NCBI GenBank assembly: GCA_963704535.1
Contig: OY969916.1
Location: 3,224,001-3,288,000 of the forward strand
DNA from: G963704535 sp963704535
Lineage (GTDB): Bacteria > Chloroflexota > Chloroflexia > Chloroflexales > Roseiflexaceae
Direction: 5' to 3'
Length of the DNA stretch: 64,000 nt
Shown here: piece by piece, positions 1 through 9,652 of the stretch
How positions within the stretch are numbered: position 1 is the stretch's first letter
Layout of the letters: each line of letters opens with the position of its first letter
The notes under the pieces: model-generated
The model's database searches: none
What the model saw: only the letters and a program-made list of their open reading frames with translations
Told to the model about the DNA's origin: nothing
Translations under genes and position numbers: made by a program

Positions 1-745
1 GCTGGCGATCTTCCTGCGCGACAAGATCCCGCAGCTGGAGTATCTCTTCTGCGACACGCACAAGGAGCTGCCGGAGACGTACGAATATCTCGACCGGCTG
101 TCGGCGTACCTCCAGCGACCGATCATCAAGCTCAATGCCCAGCGTGGCTTCGACCACTGGCTCGATATGTACGGCGGCATGCTACCCTCGGCCCGCGTGC
201 GCTGGTGTACCCGCAAGCTCAAGATCGAGCCCTTCGAAGCCTACGTCGGCGACGACACGGTCTGGAGCTACGTGGGCATCCGCGCCGACGAGGGGCGCAG
301 CGGCTACGTCTCCACCAAGCCGAATATCCACCCCGTCTTCCCCTTCAAGGAGTTTGGGCTCACCATCGCCGATATCGAACGCCTGCTGGAGACCAGTGGC
401 CTGGGCCTGCCGTCCTACTACGAGTGGCGGCAGCGCAGCGGCTGCTATTTTTGCTTCTTCCAGCGCACCGGCGAGTGGGTCGGCCTCAAGGAGCGCCACC
501 CAGAGCTGTTTGAGCTGGCCAAGACTTATGAGAAGGAAGGCGATGGCGAACATTTCTACTGGCGACAGCGCGAAAGCCTGGGCGAGCTGGAGCAGCCCGA
601 GCGCGTCGCGCAGGCCAAGCGCGAGCACCAGATCCGCCTGGAGCTTGAGCGTAAGCGCCGCCCCGACCGCCCGCTGATCGAGCTGCTGGGCGCGGCCCTC
701 GACGCCGAGGACGACGATCAGGGGTGCGATATCTGTCACCTTTAG
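1..745 (+). CDS. brxP: BrxP-like PAPS reductase family protein (BREX type 4), 5' end missing
   Basis: The reading frame is open from base 2 to a TAG at 743-745, so the N-terminal part lies outside the window. The segment WCTRKLK (about 203-223) matches the cysteine/lysine motif of PAPS-reductase/DndC-like ATP-pyrophosphatases, enzymes that adenylate a substrate for sulfur or electron transfer. Later Cys clusters, CYFC (442-453) and CDIC at the extreme C-terminus, could hold an Fe-S cluster or zinc. It is followed at once by DUF4007, BrxF, BrxC, PglZ and BrxL genes, the setting in which BrxP is known from type 4 BREX. A DndC-like role in marking host DNA with phosphorothioate is a family-based inference. 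A housekeeping CysH is less likely given the neighbours. Confidence 0.82.
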   Translation, partial: LAIFLRDKIPQLEYLFCDTHKELPETYEYLDRLSAYLQRPIIKLNAQRGFDHWLDMYGGMLPSARVRWCTRKLKIEPFEAYVGDDTVWSYVGIRADEGRSGYVSTKPNIHPVFPFKEFGLTIADIERLLETSGLGLPSYYEWRQRSGCYFCFFQRTGEWVGLKERHPELFELAKTYEKEGDGEHFYWRQRESLGELEQPERVAQAKREHQIRLELERKRRPDRPLIELLGAALDAEDDDQGCDICHL

Positions 746-755
746 GAGTAGTGTG

Positions 756-1502
756 ATGCGAAATCTTAAATTTCACCAGGGATTCAAACTTGATCGAGAG
801 CGGCTTGCAACTCTCGTGCGCTGCATCGCCGACAATGAGACAACCTCTAAAAAGGCTGCTGCTGCCTACATGGGCGTTGGTGAGCCCGCAGCTGAGGGCT
901 GTATCGGCTGGCTGCTGAAAACCGGCCTTGGAAGCGCACAGCGTGGCGCATATACCCTCACCCCGTTTGGCGCCCTGGTCGCAGGGCATGACGCTCACCT
1001 GAGCCAGCGGGGCACCCTGTGGCTGCTGCATTACTACCTGGTGACTGAGCATGACGAGCGGGCAGAGGTGTGGTATCGCGCCTTTAATGAGTTCCTGAGC
1101 CCTGGCGCGCCCTTCACCCGCGACGCCCTGCAAACCTATGTTGAGCGGTCGCTGGACAGCTCGCCCGCGAATAAATCCGGCATTGCCGATGATTGTAAAG
1201 AGTTTGGGAAGTGCTACACCGAAGCGGTTGGCCTCGGCCAGCTTGACCTTGTGCGTGAGGTCGAGAGGAAAACCTATGAGGCAGGGCTTAACAGCGCGCC
1301 CGAACCACAGATCTTCGCCTTCGCCCTCCTCGACACCTGGCGGCGCCGCTTTCCTCACACCGACACAGTGCGCGTAACACAGATCTGCCAGGAGCCGGAG
1401 ATGCCGGGACGAGTATTCGCCGCTCACCGTGACCAAGTGGTTCAAGCGCTGCAATCACTGCAAAGCATGGGGTTGGTCAATATTGTCGAACTCGCAGCAT
1501 GA
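756..1502 (+). CDS. DUF4007 family protein of the BREX/sulfur-modification operon
   Basis: A 248-residue protein whose opening (KFHQGFKLDRERLATLV) and body match DUF4007 proteins, which commonly sit beside PAPS-reductase-like genes in Dnd-type and BREX type 4 loci. The biochemical role is not established; a DNA-binding or regulatory partner of the sulfur-transfer enzyme is a guess. I chose the ATG at 756 because AGGAG at 744-748 is well spaced; a GTG directly before it is the alternative. The protein ends NIVELAA, shorter than usual for the family. The +1 frame just after the stop reads RFREEPHRLIADFYASL and stops at 1567-1569, so a one-base frameshift may have removed the natural C-terminus. 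The 247 bases to the next gene hold nothing else recognisable. Confidence 0.72.
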   Translation: MRNLKFHQGFKLDRERLATLVRCIADNETTSKKAAAAYMGVGEPAAEGCIGWLLKTGLGSAQRGAYTLTPFGALVAGHDAHLSQRGTLWLLHYYLVTEHDERAEVWYRAFNEFLSPGAPFTRDALQTYVERSLDSSPANKSGIADDCKEFGKCYTEAVGLGQLDLVREVERKTYEAGLNSAPEPQIFAFALLDTWRRRFPHTDTVRVTQICQEPEMPGRVFAAHRDQVVQALQSLQSMGLVNIVELAA

Positions 1503-1749
1503 GCCGGTCACTCGCCGCTTCCGTGAGGAGCCACACAGACTAATCGCCGATTTCTACGCCTCGTTATGAAACGCTCCTTCCATAGTCCAGGATCATCTAT
1601 AGCCAAGAATAGCTTTCTTGATCCCCCTTCAACCGCGCATAGCCCTCTGTGGCGGCTTTCCAGCGCATCGATCTTCTTGCTCCCCGCTGTAGCGATACAT
1701 TGCGATCACTCCCTTCGCATGTTTTCACGGATTCGGCCAAGGTGGTGTT

Positions 1750-2226
1750 ATGAGTGATCTTCTGTCCAGCACAAGCCAGCGCTTTACCGACTGCTGCATC
1801 AATGCCCCACGCTATAGAGTGGCCTGGCTGGTTGGCCCGCCACAGCGCAGCCGCAAAACGCTCCTGGCGTGCCAACTATGCGAACACAACGGGTGGCAGT
1901 ATCTCGACTACACGCTGACTCCCGGCTATTTTGACGCTCTCGCCGATACGATCGACAGCTACCAGCCTACCCAACTTGTCGCCGCAATGCGCTCCTGGTG
2001 TGAAGCGTGCGACAGGGCTGTTCTGGTGCTCGACGAGATCGATGCTGTTCTGGCGACGTGGGATCGCAATCAGCGGCGTATTTGGGCCGGGTTAGCCGCT
2101 CGCCTACAGTATCTTCCGTGTGGTTTGCTCGTTGTCTCCCACTTTTTTACTATCCAACAGCTTACTGAATATCTTCCAGATCGCGAGCGACGTTACTGTT
2201 TTGACCTATCCGGAGACCTATCATGA
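1750..2226 (+). CDS. brxF: BrxF-like small P-loop protein
   Basis: A 158-residue protein with a nucleotide-binding fold. A Walker-A-like segment GPPQRSRKT lies at residues 29-37 and a clear Walker B, VLVLDEID, at 91-98. Length and context fit BrxF, the small P-loop component first described in BREX type 3. The Walker A is unusual because the Gly-Lys pair of the consensus is replaced (S-R-K-T), so hydrolysis may be weak. AAGGTGG lies a few bases before the ATG at 1750, and the stop overlaps the brxC start (ATGA at 2223-2226), so translation is probably coupled. BrxF in a type 4-like operon is not part of the textbook layout. Confidence 0.62.
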   Translation: MSDLLSSTSQRFTDCCINAPRYRVAWLVGPPQRSRKTLLACQLCEHNGWQYLDYTLTPGYFDALADTIDSYQPTQLVAAMRSWCEACDRAVLVLDEIDAVLATWDRNQRRIWAGLAARLQYLPCGLLVVSHFFTIQQLTEYLPDRERRYCFDLSGDLS

Positions 2227-5200
2227 CAACTGATACCCTCTATCTCCGCGACCTTGTCACGGTAGACGCCGACTTCAAACCGTCGGTGCAACTACCCTTC
2301 GACTTCGACAACGCCGCGATCAATGAGCGTTTGATTCGCAGCTTTATCCCGACGTCGCAGACGATCGAGATCCTGACAGAGATCGCCCGCAGCCTGGACC
2401 CGAATAGCACCGAGCGCGCGCGGGCAATGGTTGGCACTTTTGGGACCGGCAAGTCCGATCTGCTGCTCATGATCTGCAACTATTTCGGGCGCCAGGCAGA
2501 TGATCCGGTGATGGCCTCCTTTTATGACCGGCTTCGGAATATCGACCCCGCTCGCGCCGGTATTATCAAAGGCCGACGCGAGGGGCAGCCGCCGTTCCTG
2601 GTCGTTTTGTTGCAGGCCGACACCGTCTCGTCTTTCCCAGGATTTGTACTTCACGGGCTTCAGCAGGCGCTTGAGCAAGCCGGCCTGCCGCACCTGATGA
2701 ATAAGACGCGCTACGCAGCCGCCCGCGAGCAGATTCTGACCTGGCAAAAGGAGGGGCATGCCCGGTATGCCGATTTCTGCAAGACGCTGGAAGACCATGA
2801 GAAGATCGATGTCAATGGCCTCGTGGCGGCACTGAGCGGCCCACAGTCTGATGATGCGTTGCGGCGATTTATGCGAACGTTCAAGGCCGTGACCGGCTCC
2901 GACTTCCATGTGTATGGTTACAGCCAACCCCATGAAGCATACGCGGGAGTTGCCGAGGCCCTTGTTGCCACAGGTAACTACAGTGGCATTCTGCTCGTTT
3001 GCGATGAGTTTACGGCCTTCCTGGAGCGATTTCATAACGCGATCGACCAGCAGTTTCGTGAGTTTGAGGCCGAGACAAAGGCCATAGAAAACTTGGCCGA
3101 GCGAAGCGGCTCTTCAGGTCGAGCACAAATTCACTTCATCGTAGCTACTTTGGATCCATTCGCAAGCGCGGCGGGCGACATCGGCAGCCGAACCGTGGCC
3201 CAGGCGACCGAGCGCAGTGGCGGGCGTTTCAAGCAGCACTCGCTGCTTATTCATGGCAGTGAAGAGCTGATCCGCGGGGCGATTAAGCGTCTGCCCGCTC
3301 CTGATGGGCTTGCCCTTTTACCCAATGCACAGCGCGATGATCTATTGGAGATCGCGGGCGAGATCGGGAAGATCCAGCTTCACACTCGGTGGCGTGAGCG
3401 AGAATGGACCCGCGATTATATTGTCGATGGCGCCTTCCCACTGCACCCGCTCAGCACCTATGCGCTCCCGCTGGTTAACCAGAAGGTGGCCCAGAGCCAG
3501 CGCACCATGTTCCTATTCCTCAAGGATGAGAAGGGCCTGCGCGGGTTTATTCAGCGCGAGCCGTTGCGCGATCAGTATTCTGGCTGGCGCCGGCTGCTTA
3601 CGCCCGATCTGCTCTTCGACTATTTCCGCGAGAGCATTACCACCAAGCGCTCTGATATTCACGATGCCTTTGAGCATGCGGAGCAGCAGGTACGCACGGC
3701 GACGATCGATACCAGCCTGGCGATGCGGATCCTCAAGATCGTGGCGCTGTGTGAGACGGTCGGCAGCGACCTGGTGATGCGCCCAACCAGGCTGTTCTTG
3801 CGCCGCGCCCTGAATCTGCCCCCATCGGCCGAGGCTGATCTGGATACGGCGTTGAATCTGCTCGAACAGGTGGATGCGATTGAGTCGCCTAGCGAGGTCG
3901 GGAGCGAGGCCGGGATGTACCGGCTGCCAATGCGTGGGTGGGTCAGCGTCAAGAATTTACACCGGCGGATCACCAACCGCGCCCAAAATCTCGCGGCGAC
4001 CGATGTAGGCAGGCTCCAGTCTATGTACCCCTCGGACTCCATCCAGGCCGTCGATTACAACCAGAATCGTGGTTCGCATCGTAAACTCAATGCCTACTAT
4101 GTCAGCCCGGCGGCGCTGCACTCCCGCGAGCGCCTGAAGAGCGATCTTGACAATCTCCGGAATCGTGATGGCGTGCTCTGGCGCGTGATTACCTCAAGCG
4201 ACGCCGAGCGTTCCGAGGCCCAGAGCCTGGCCCGCGAGCTGACGGCACAGCACAATCGGTTGCTCATCGCCGTTCCTGTCGCGCCATCGCAGGTGCTGAG
4301 CGCGCTGCGTGACTACCAGGCCCTGCGGGATCTGCGCCAAAGTGCAGATCTGGAACAGGCGAGCAAGCCCTACCTTGAAGACAATGGCAAAGTCGGGAAG
4401 GAGTACAAGGCTCGGCTTGATCATGAGCTGAAGCAACTGACCGACCCGCGAGAGTGGGAGTGGTTCGCCGGTGGCCGTAGTCAATCGGGCCTGAGTAGCG
4501 CCGCTATCGCCACCCTTGCGAGCCAGATGATGGAAAAGGTATTCCCTGACACGCCAAAAACAAACTTGAAACAACACTTCAAGCCTGACGAATTTGGCAG
4601 CACTATCAAGGCGGTTGAGCAAATTATCAAAGGCGATATTCAAATCGTTAAGAGCAACAAAGGCTCGGTAAGCGCGCCTGAGAATATCTTGCGCACAGGT
4701 GCTGTTGCTCTTGGCCTGCTGCAATCCAAGGACACTTCCGGCTCTTTCGAGATCTTCAGCATCACTGACCCGACGAGTAGCGCTAATCCGGCCAGTGGAA
4801 AGATCTGGCGCCAGATGAGCGAGCATCTGGCGGCAGGAAAGCCGTGGGCCAACCTGGTGCGAGAGCTGCGCTTGCCGCCCTTTGGCCTGTATGACTCGAT
4901 CCTGCTCCTCTTCCTGGCAGCCTTCGTCGCCCGCAATGCCGACTCGATCTCGATCACAAAGGCTGGCGCGGGCAACCGCGCCGTCGATGTAGATCCCACG
5001 CTGCTCAAGGGGATGCTGGAAAAGCCACAGGACTACACCGTGCGCTACCAGCCCTTGAACGAGGCTGAGAAGCGCTGGCTGCGAGGTATTGTCGAGCGTG
5101 GCCTGCGGGTGGTGGATTTTTCGCCGCCTCCAGGCACCACGCTGCGCGCCGCCGTCGCCACACGTCTCAAAGGATGGCTGAATCGCCGGGAAATACCTAT

Positions 5201-7328
5201 CTTCGCTCTGAGCTTGAGCGAGGAGCAACTGGCTGAACTTTTGCCCACTGCGGATCCGACGGCGATCGGGACCATGCAGCTGTTGTTGCGGAGCCAGGGC
5301 AGCGACGCCGATCTGGCAAGTCTGCTGCTTGCCGATCTCCCCCACCAGCTTGGCGCGCCGGAGCAGCACGCGACGTGGGACCAGGACACTGTGGACGCGT
5401 TGCTAGTAAGTTGGATTGCGATCTGCGATCTGCGCGCCCACCTGCCGGTGGTGTTGAAGGAGCAGGTCGTCCGGCGGGCGGCAGCACTGTTCGGCGCCGA
5501 GGAGTACGCGCCAGAGGTCCGTTGGCGCGTGATTCATCAGTGGCGCTATAACCGTGGTGCTGTGCGCGAGGAGCGCCTTCCGAGCCTCGCACGAGAGCTG
5601 TTTCGCCTCACGAACCTCGTTACCGGTAGCATCGAGCAAGCGCTATTCGAGGATTTTGCTCGCCGAGTCATCACCGTTGGTGTAGAGTACCAGCGTTGGC
5701 AAGATCTGGATAAACTTGAAAAGGTGTTCGCTGAACTGACTAAGGCCCGTGATGAGATCAATCGGGCCTGGGAAGAGGTTGCGCCTGGTGATGACATCTG
5801 GCGCGAGGGCCTGGTGCGCCTTGCGACGGGGCGATCTATAACCGGTGTGAGCGCCGAGCGCGCTGCGAACGAGTTAGCGACCTGGAGTTCAGGAATCGCG
5901 TGGCCCGCCTGTACGCAGGCCCTGAACGTTGCTCAAATCCAGGCCATCTATGCAGAAACGAGCCCCGAGAGCTGCCACGACCTGGTGCGCCTCCTCAAGC
6001 GCGCCGATTATGACCAGGACCATTGGCGCGAAGATTTACAGGAGTCTTTGCCAAAGGAGTTTGGAATCCTGGGCTATACGAAAGGCGAGGTGAACGCGGC
6101 GATCAAACGCATTCAAATGGTAATGCCGCTTGCGACGAGCCTTGAGACCCGGCTGCGCCGGCATGTCCTCCAGCACATTGCCAGGCTTTTCGGCGACGGC
6201 ATCGAGGCCCCTGCGGATGCGCCGATTGATACAGTCCTTGGGCAATGGCGTGAGTGCTATGCTATTCCCGAGCCAAACGATCTATCGCCTGAGGCAAAGA
6301 GCGTGCTGTTTCATGTGGACAACTGGGCCGGCGACGCAGAAACCCTGCTGCTTACAAGGATGCCGGGTGCTATTGGCGCCGTAGGCCGTCCGGTTCGCCA
6401 GTGGGAGCGCTTTGAGCTGCTCGAAACGTATGCGGGGGCGTTGCGGCAGCTGACCGCAGAGATCTCCAACTACGAGCCGGTAACTGCCGCGATCTACAAC
6501 TGGATGGTTGGCATCTTGCGCGTACTGGGCCGGGCGACGTCGGCGACACCGCCACACGAACGCACACGCCTGACCGAGTTTGTCGCCGCCGAGGTAGGGG
6601 CCTGGCTTCGCGAACAGCGCCTCCCCGCTTTTGTCGCCGACCTGAGCGCCGACGAGCTGCATGGCATCTTCCCGGACACCGACGCGCAGACGCTCGCCGG
6701 GCTGATGCGCCTGTTGCGCCGTGATGCCATCTCCTCGGCGCAAAGGTTGATTAGCCAGGGCGTGCCCACAGCCCTGGGCCTTGACCCAAGCCCGGAATCA
6801 TGGACGGAACAGGATGTAGACGGCGCTCTTGAACGTCTCGTCACGCTGCGAGGGCTTGTCGAGAGGCTACCGAACAGCCTGCGCGAGCGGGTGCTGGTTG
6901 AAATCGGGCAGATCTTCGCCTCGAATGTGACGCCGGCATCTTCCGCCGATGTGCTCTCGCAGATGCGCGGTTGGCGCGCGGCCTATATTATTCTGCCGGA
7001 CGAGCGGCTTTCGCCGGATGCACAACTGCTCTACGACACGCTGGGCGGCGCAGAAGATGATGTCGATGGTCTCCTGTTGCAGCGGCTACCGTCACGCATT
7101 ACCGAGGTGCGTGCGGCGTACGGCAGTTGGCCGAGCTGGTCAACGCACCAGTGCTACCTTGACGCGCTACGCGCCGCCGCAAGTGAAATTGCCGAGCACG
7201 GTATCGTGAAACCGGGTAGTGACAACGCGGCGAAGGTCTGGCGCGAGTTCCGCCAGCAGTTGGACACTCTCAATGATGACGAGAAGCGGTGGGTGCTCAA
7301 GACCTTCCGCGATGAGTTTCCACAATGA
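2223..7328 (+). CDS. brxC: BrxC-like giant P-loop ATPase of BREX
   Basis: A 1701-residue protein, larger than the usual ~1,200 residues of type 1 BrxC but in the range of long BrxC/PglY-type proteins. Walker A GTFGTGKS is at residues 71-78 and Walker B ILLVCDEF at 256-263, giving an N-terminal AAA-type module. The remaining ~1,400 residues are largely helical with no motif I recognise. BrxC is an essential ATPase that acts with PglZ in both host marking and phage exclusion. It overlaps brxF upstream and pglZ downstream by ATGA, so the three are almost certainly co-translated. The reading frame is intact over 5.1 kb, which contrasts with the several broken genes elsewhere in the window. Confidence 0.85.
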   Translation: MTTDTLYLRDLVTVDADFKPSVQLPFDFDNAAINERLIRSFIPTSQTIEILTEIARSLDPNSTERARAMVGTFGTGKSDLLLMICNYFGRQADDPVMASFYDRLRNIDPARAGIIKGRREGQPPFLVVLLQADTVSSFPGFVLHGLQQALEQAGLPHLMNKTRYAAAREQILTWQKEGHARYADFCKTLEDHEKIDVNGLVAALSGPQSDDALRRFMRTFKAVTGSDFHVYGYSQPHEAYAGVAEALVATGNYSGILLVCDEFTAFLERFHNAIDQQFREFEAETKAIENLAERSGSSGRAQIHFIVATLDPFASAAGDIGSRTVAQATERSGGRFKQHSLLIHGSEELIRGAIKRLPAPDGLALLPNAQRDDLLEIAGEIGKIQLHTRWREREWTRDYIVDGAFPLHPLSTYALPLVNQKVAQSQRTMFLFLKDEKGLRGFIQREPLRDQYSGWRRLLTPDLLFDYFRESITTKRSDIHDAFEHAEQQVRTATIDTSLAMRILKIVALCETVGSDLVMRPTRLFLRRALNLPPSAEADLDTALNLLEQVDAIESPSEVGSEAGMYRLPMRGWVSVKNLHRRITNRAQNLAATDVGRLQSMYPSDSIQAVDYNQNRGSHRKLNAYYVSPAALHSRERLKSDLDNLRNRDGVLWRVITSSDAERSEAQSLARELTAQHNRLLIAVPVAPSQVLSALRDYQALRDLRQSADLEQASKPYLEDNGKVGKEYKARLDHELKQLTDPREWEWFAGGRSQSGLSSAAIATLASQMMEKVFPDTPKTNLKQHFKPDEFGSTIKAVEQIIKGDIQIVKSNKGSVSAPENILRTGAVALGLLQSKDTSGSFEIFSITDPTSSANPASGKIWRQMSEHLAAGKPWANLVRELRLPPFGLYDSILLLFLAAFVARNADSISITKAGAGNRAVDVDPTLLKGMLEKPQDYTVRYQPLNEAEKRWLRGIVERGLRVVDFSPPPGTTLRAAVATRLKGWLNRREIPIFALSLSEEQLAELLPTADPTAIGTMQLLLRSQGSDADLASLLLADLPHQLGAPEQHATWDQDTVDALLVSWIAICDLRAHLPVVLKEQVVRRAAALFGAEEYAPEVRWRVIHQWRYNRGAVREERLPSLARELFRLTNLVTGSIEQALFEDFARRVITVGVEYQRWQDLDKLEKVFAELTKARDEINRAWEEVAPGDDIWREGLVRLATGRSITGVSAERAANELATWSSGIAWPACTQALNVAQIQAIYAETSPESCHDLVRLLKRADYDQDHWREDLQESLPKEFGILGYTKGEVNAAIKRIQMVMPLATSLETRLRRHVLQHIARLFGDGIEAPADAPIDTVLGQWRECYAIPEPNDLSPEAKSVLFHVDNWAGDAETLLLTRMPGAIGAVGRPVRQWERFELLETYAGALRQLTAEISNYEPVTAAIYNWMVGILRVLGRATSATPPHERTRLTEFVAAEVGAWLREQRLPAFVADLSADELHGIFPDTDAQTLAGLMRLLRRDAISSAQRLISQGVPTALGLDPSPESWTEQDVDGALERLVTLRGLVERLPNSLRERVLVEIGQIFASNVTPASSADVLSQMRGWRAAYIILPDERLSPDAQLLYDTLGGAEDDVDGLLLQRLPSRITEVRAAYGSWPSWSTHQCYLDALRAAASEIAEHGIVKPGSDNAAKVWREFRQQLDTLNDDEKRWVLKTFRDEFPQ

Positions 7329-9646
7329 TCACAATCATCGCCGACCCACATCATTATCACGCCCAGCCATCGGGCGCGCTGCGCGTCGGTCGCCCCGTCG
7401 ACTATACGCGTGCCCGGATCGCCATCCGCCGCGCTCTCGATCAGGGGCAGAACCTGACCATTCACGTGACCGACCGGCTGCTGCTGCATTGGCTCGATGA
7501 TCTCACGGATTATGAAGGGATCGAATGGCAGCGTATCGCGCCCGAGGCGGATTACCGGCGCGTATTCGGCGCCGATCCAGCGCGACCGTTTACCCCCGAG
7601 TTGCTGATTGTCCTGGACATCGCCAGCATGAACGCGCCCCCGCCAGGGGTAGAGATCGAGCCGGCAGGATGGGTATTGGGTGAGCGTCTGCACCCGCTGT
7701 GGGCCGTCCCGCAGGGAAGCCGGGCTCACCTGGCGCAACTACTCGCCTGGACGCTCAACCATGCCAATAGCCTGGCGCCCAATCTGCAACCTCTGGCCCA
7801 GCGGTGTCTTGATGCCTGGGCAAATGCCGACCCGGCATATGCTGCGCTGCGGGCGGGCAGCCTGGCGAGCGATGCGATAGGTCTGATCAGGCGCACCGCC
7901 CTTCAGCGTTATGACACGGCCTGGCTGCGCGAGCAGGGGCTGGAAGAACTTCCTGTCGTTGTCCCGACCCTTGAGCACATCCTTTGGATCAATGCCTTGA
8001 AAGATCTTGCGCCGGCCATAGAGCGCTATTGGCGCGAACGTATGCTGCAATCAACACCAGATGCGGTCTTCATTCAGTCGGCCATCGAGCATATGTCCGG
8101 CTGGAGCGATACCGAATTACGAGCCATTGAGGGAGTGCTTCGGCGCAATGCGGGTCTGCTTGATGGTTCGTTGATACAGGCGCTACGGCGGCGCTTTGCC
8201 AATCTGCCCGAGGCAGCGGCAACCGTCGACGAGCTTGAGACCTTTGTGCCACCAGCGCGCCCCGCGCTACCGCAGGAGCAGTGGAGCGACCAACAGTGGC
8301 TCCAATGGGCGACCGACGATTACATGCCCTATTTCACATGGGTTGTGCGGGCGCAACAGCCGCGCGATTACCAGCAGGCATGCGCGCTCGCTTACGAGAT
8401 GTGGCTGGCCCGGCGCTATCCGCACTGGCTTACCAGCGTCGGCTCGCCGCTCATCACGAGCCAGTTTACCCACATGCGCGAACTGCACAACGCAAAGCCA
8501 AACACCGTGGTGGTCTGGCTTGTCGTGGATGGGATGACGTGGTGGCAGGGGCGCGTATTGCGGGAGATTTGCCGGCTCCAGGGCCTCCACCCGCAGCGCT
8601 ACGAGCCCGGCGTCGCCATGCTGCCCTCGCTTACGGACATCTCGAAGCGGGCGCTGGTCACGGGCATGGCGATTACCGAACCACCTCACGGGAGTATCGC
8701 GCAAGCGGCACGCGAGAAGCTTGAGCGGTCAGGTGTGCGCGGCTACGTCGGCTACGACGCTCGCGAGGCCCTAGAGGCCCTGCGAAGCACAGAGCCGCCC
8801 CAATGTCTGATCTTGTTCGCCAATATGCTCGACCGGCTGGCGCATGATCGCCCTGACTTCGCCGACGATGCCATCGTGCGTGGGTATCTGGAGGATCTTG
8901 GGCGAAATCTTGCGCGGATGCGGGCAGCCTGTATTGAGCGCGGGCGCTTCTTCCATGTCCTGGTTGGCAGCGATCATGGAAGCACGCTGCTCCCACCTGG
9001 CGCGCCAACACGTCGCTTACCACAGGCGGCGCGTGAAGTTCTCGATGTCTGGGAAGATGCTGGGGACCAGCGCGCTACAAGCCCTGCATCAGCGCGCGCG
9101 GCCCTGGTAAGCGACGCTCATCGACTACAGATCGATCAGCCTGATGATTGGCACTATCTTGCGCGCCTCCCGTACCAGCTCCCGCAAGACTATCTTGTCC
9201 CACGCGGCTATGCCGCGATTGGGAGACGGCCATCGGGCTGGACGCACGGTGGACTTACCCCGGAGGAGACGATTGTCCCGTTGATGCACCTGGCGCCGGA
9301 GCCGCTGGTCGTGCAGGATCTGAGGCTTACAATAAGCGGACAGGTGCGTTCGCGGCAAGAAGGCGCACTCGACATTCTCCTGGTAAATCCCAATCCCGCG
9401 CCGCTCGACAAAGTGGTGATTCAGATCGCCGATCTCAGGCCGGTAACAATCGAGCGGGTCGCCGCAGGCGGGCGCTACGAGACTACCATCACGCTGCCGG
9501 CCCGCGCTATTGAGGGCATGGAGCTACCACTGGCTTGGGAGCTTGAGGGCCGTGTCCTGGGCGTCGAGCATCGCCAGCGAGGTGAGGTAAGGATCGCGGT
9601 GCGGCGGCTGCAAACCGAGGATAGCTTTGATGACCTGTTTGGATAA
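7325..9646 (+). CDS. pglZ: PglZ-domain alkaline-phosphatase-superfamily protein of BREX
   Basis: A 773-residue protein. The first ~390 residues are a variable BREX-specific region. The PglZ domain of the alkaline phosphatase superfamily follows: VVWLVVDGM ends at about 404 with the metal-binding Asp, LPSLTDIS at 433-440 carries the likely Ser/Thr nucleophile, and VGSDHGS at about 547-553 supplies further metal ligands. A beta-rich C-terminal tail follows from about residue 640. PglZ is the signature protein of BREX; nuclease or phosphodiesterase activity has been described for relatives. The start overlaps the brxC stop by ATGA, and brxL begins six bases downstream. Confidence 0.9.
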   Translation: MITIIADPHHYHAQPSGALRVGRPVDYTRARIAIRRALDQGQNLTIHVTDRLLLHWLDDLTDYEGIEWQRIAPEADYRRVFGADPARPFTPELLIVLDIASMNAPPPGVEIEPAGWVLGERLHPLWAVPQGSRAHLAQLLAWTLNHANSLAPNLQPLAQRCLDAWANADPAYAALRAGSLASDAIGLIRRTALQRYDTAWLREQGLEELPVVVPTLEHILWINALKDLAPAIERYWRERMLQSTPDAVFIQSAIEHMSGWSDTELRAIEGVLRRNAGLLDGSLIQALRRRFANLPEAAATVDELETFVPPARPALPQEQWSDQQWLQWATDDYMPYFTWVVRAQQPRDYQQACALAYEMWLARRYPHWLTSVGSPLITSQFTHMRELHNAKPNTVVVWLVVDGMTWWQGRVLREICRLQGLHPQRYEPGVAMLPSLTDISKRALVTGMAITEPPHGSIAQAAREKLERSGVRGYVGYDAREALEALRSTEPPQCLILFANMLDRLAHDRPDFADDAIVRGYLEDLGRNLARMRAACIERGRFFHVLVGSDHGSTLLPPGAPTRRLPQAAREVLDVWEDAGDQRATSPASARAALVSDAHRLQIDQPDDWHYLARLPYQLPQDYLVPRGYAAIGRRPSGWTHGGLTPEETIVPLMHLAPEPLVVQDLRLTISGQVRSRQEGALDILLVNPNPAPLDKVVIQIADLRPVTIERVAAGGRYETTITLPARAIEGMELPLAWELEGRVLGVEHRQRGEVRIAVRRLQTEDSFDDLFG

Positions 9647-9652
9647 GAGCGC

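Noticed and set aside
486..1454. 322-codon - strand open frame
   Set aside because: Antisense to brxP and DUF4007; no family resemblance.
1566..1757. 63-codon open frame between DUF4007 and brxF
   Set aside because: No ribosome site, overlaps the brxF start, and composition is unlike the neighbours.
4194..5369. 391-codon open frame on the - strand inside brxC
   Set aside because: It is antisense to an intact BREX gene with clear motifs, has no ribosome site and shows no recognisable protein pattern.
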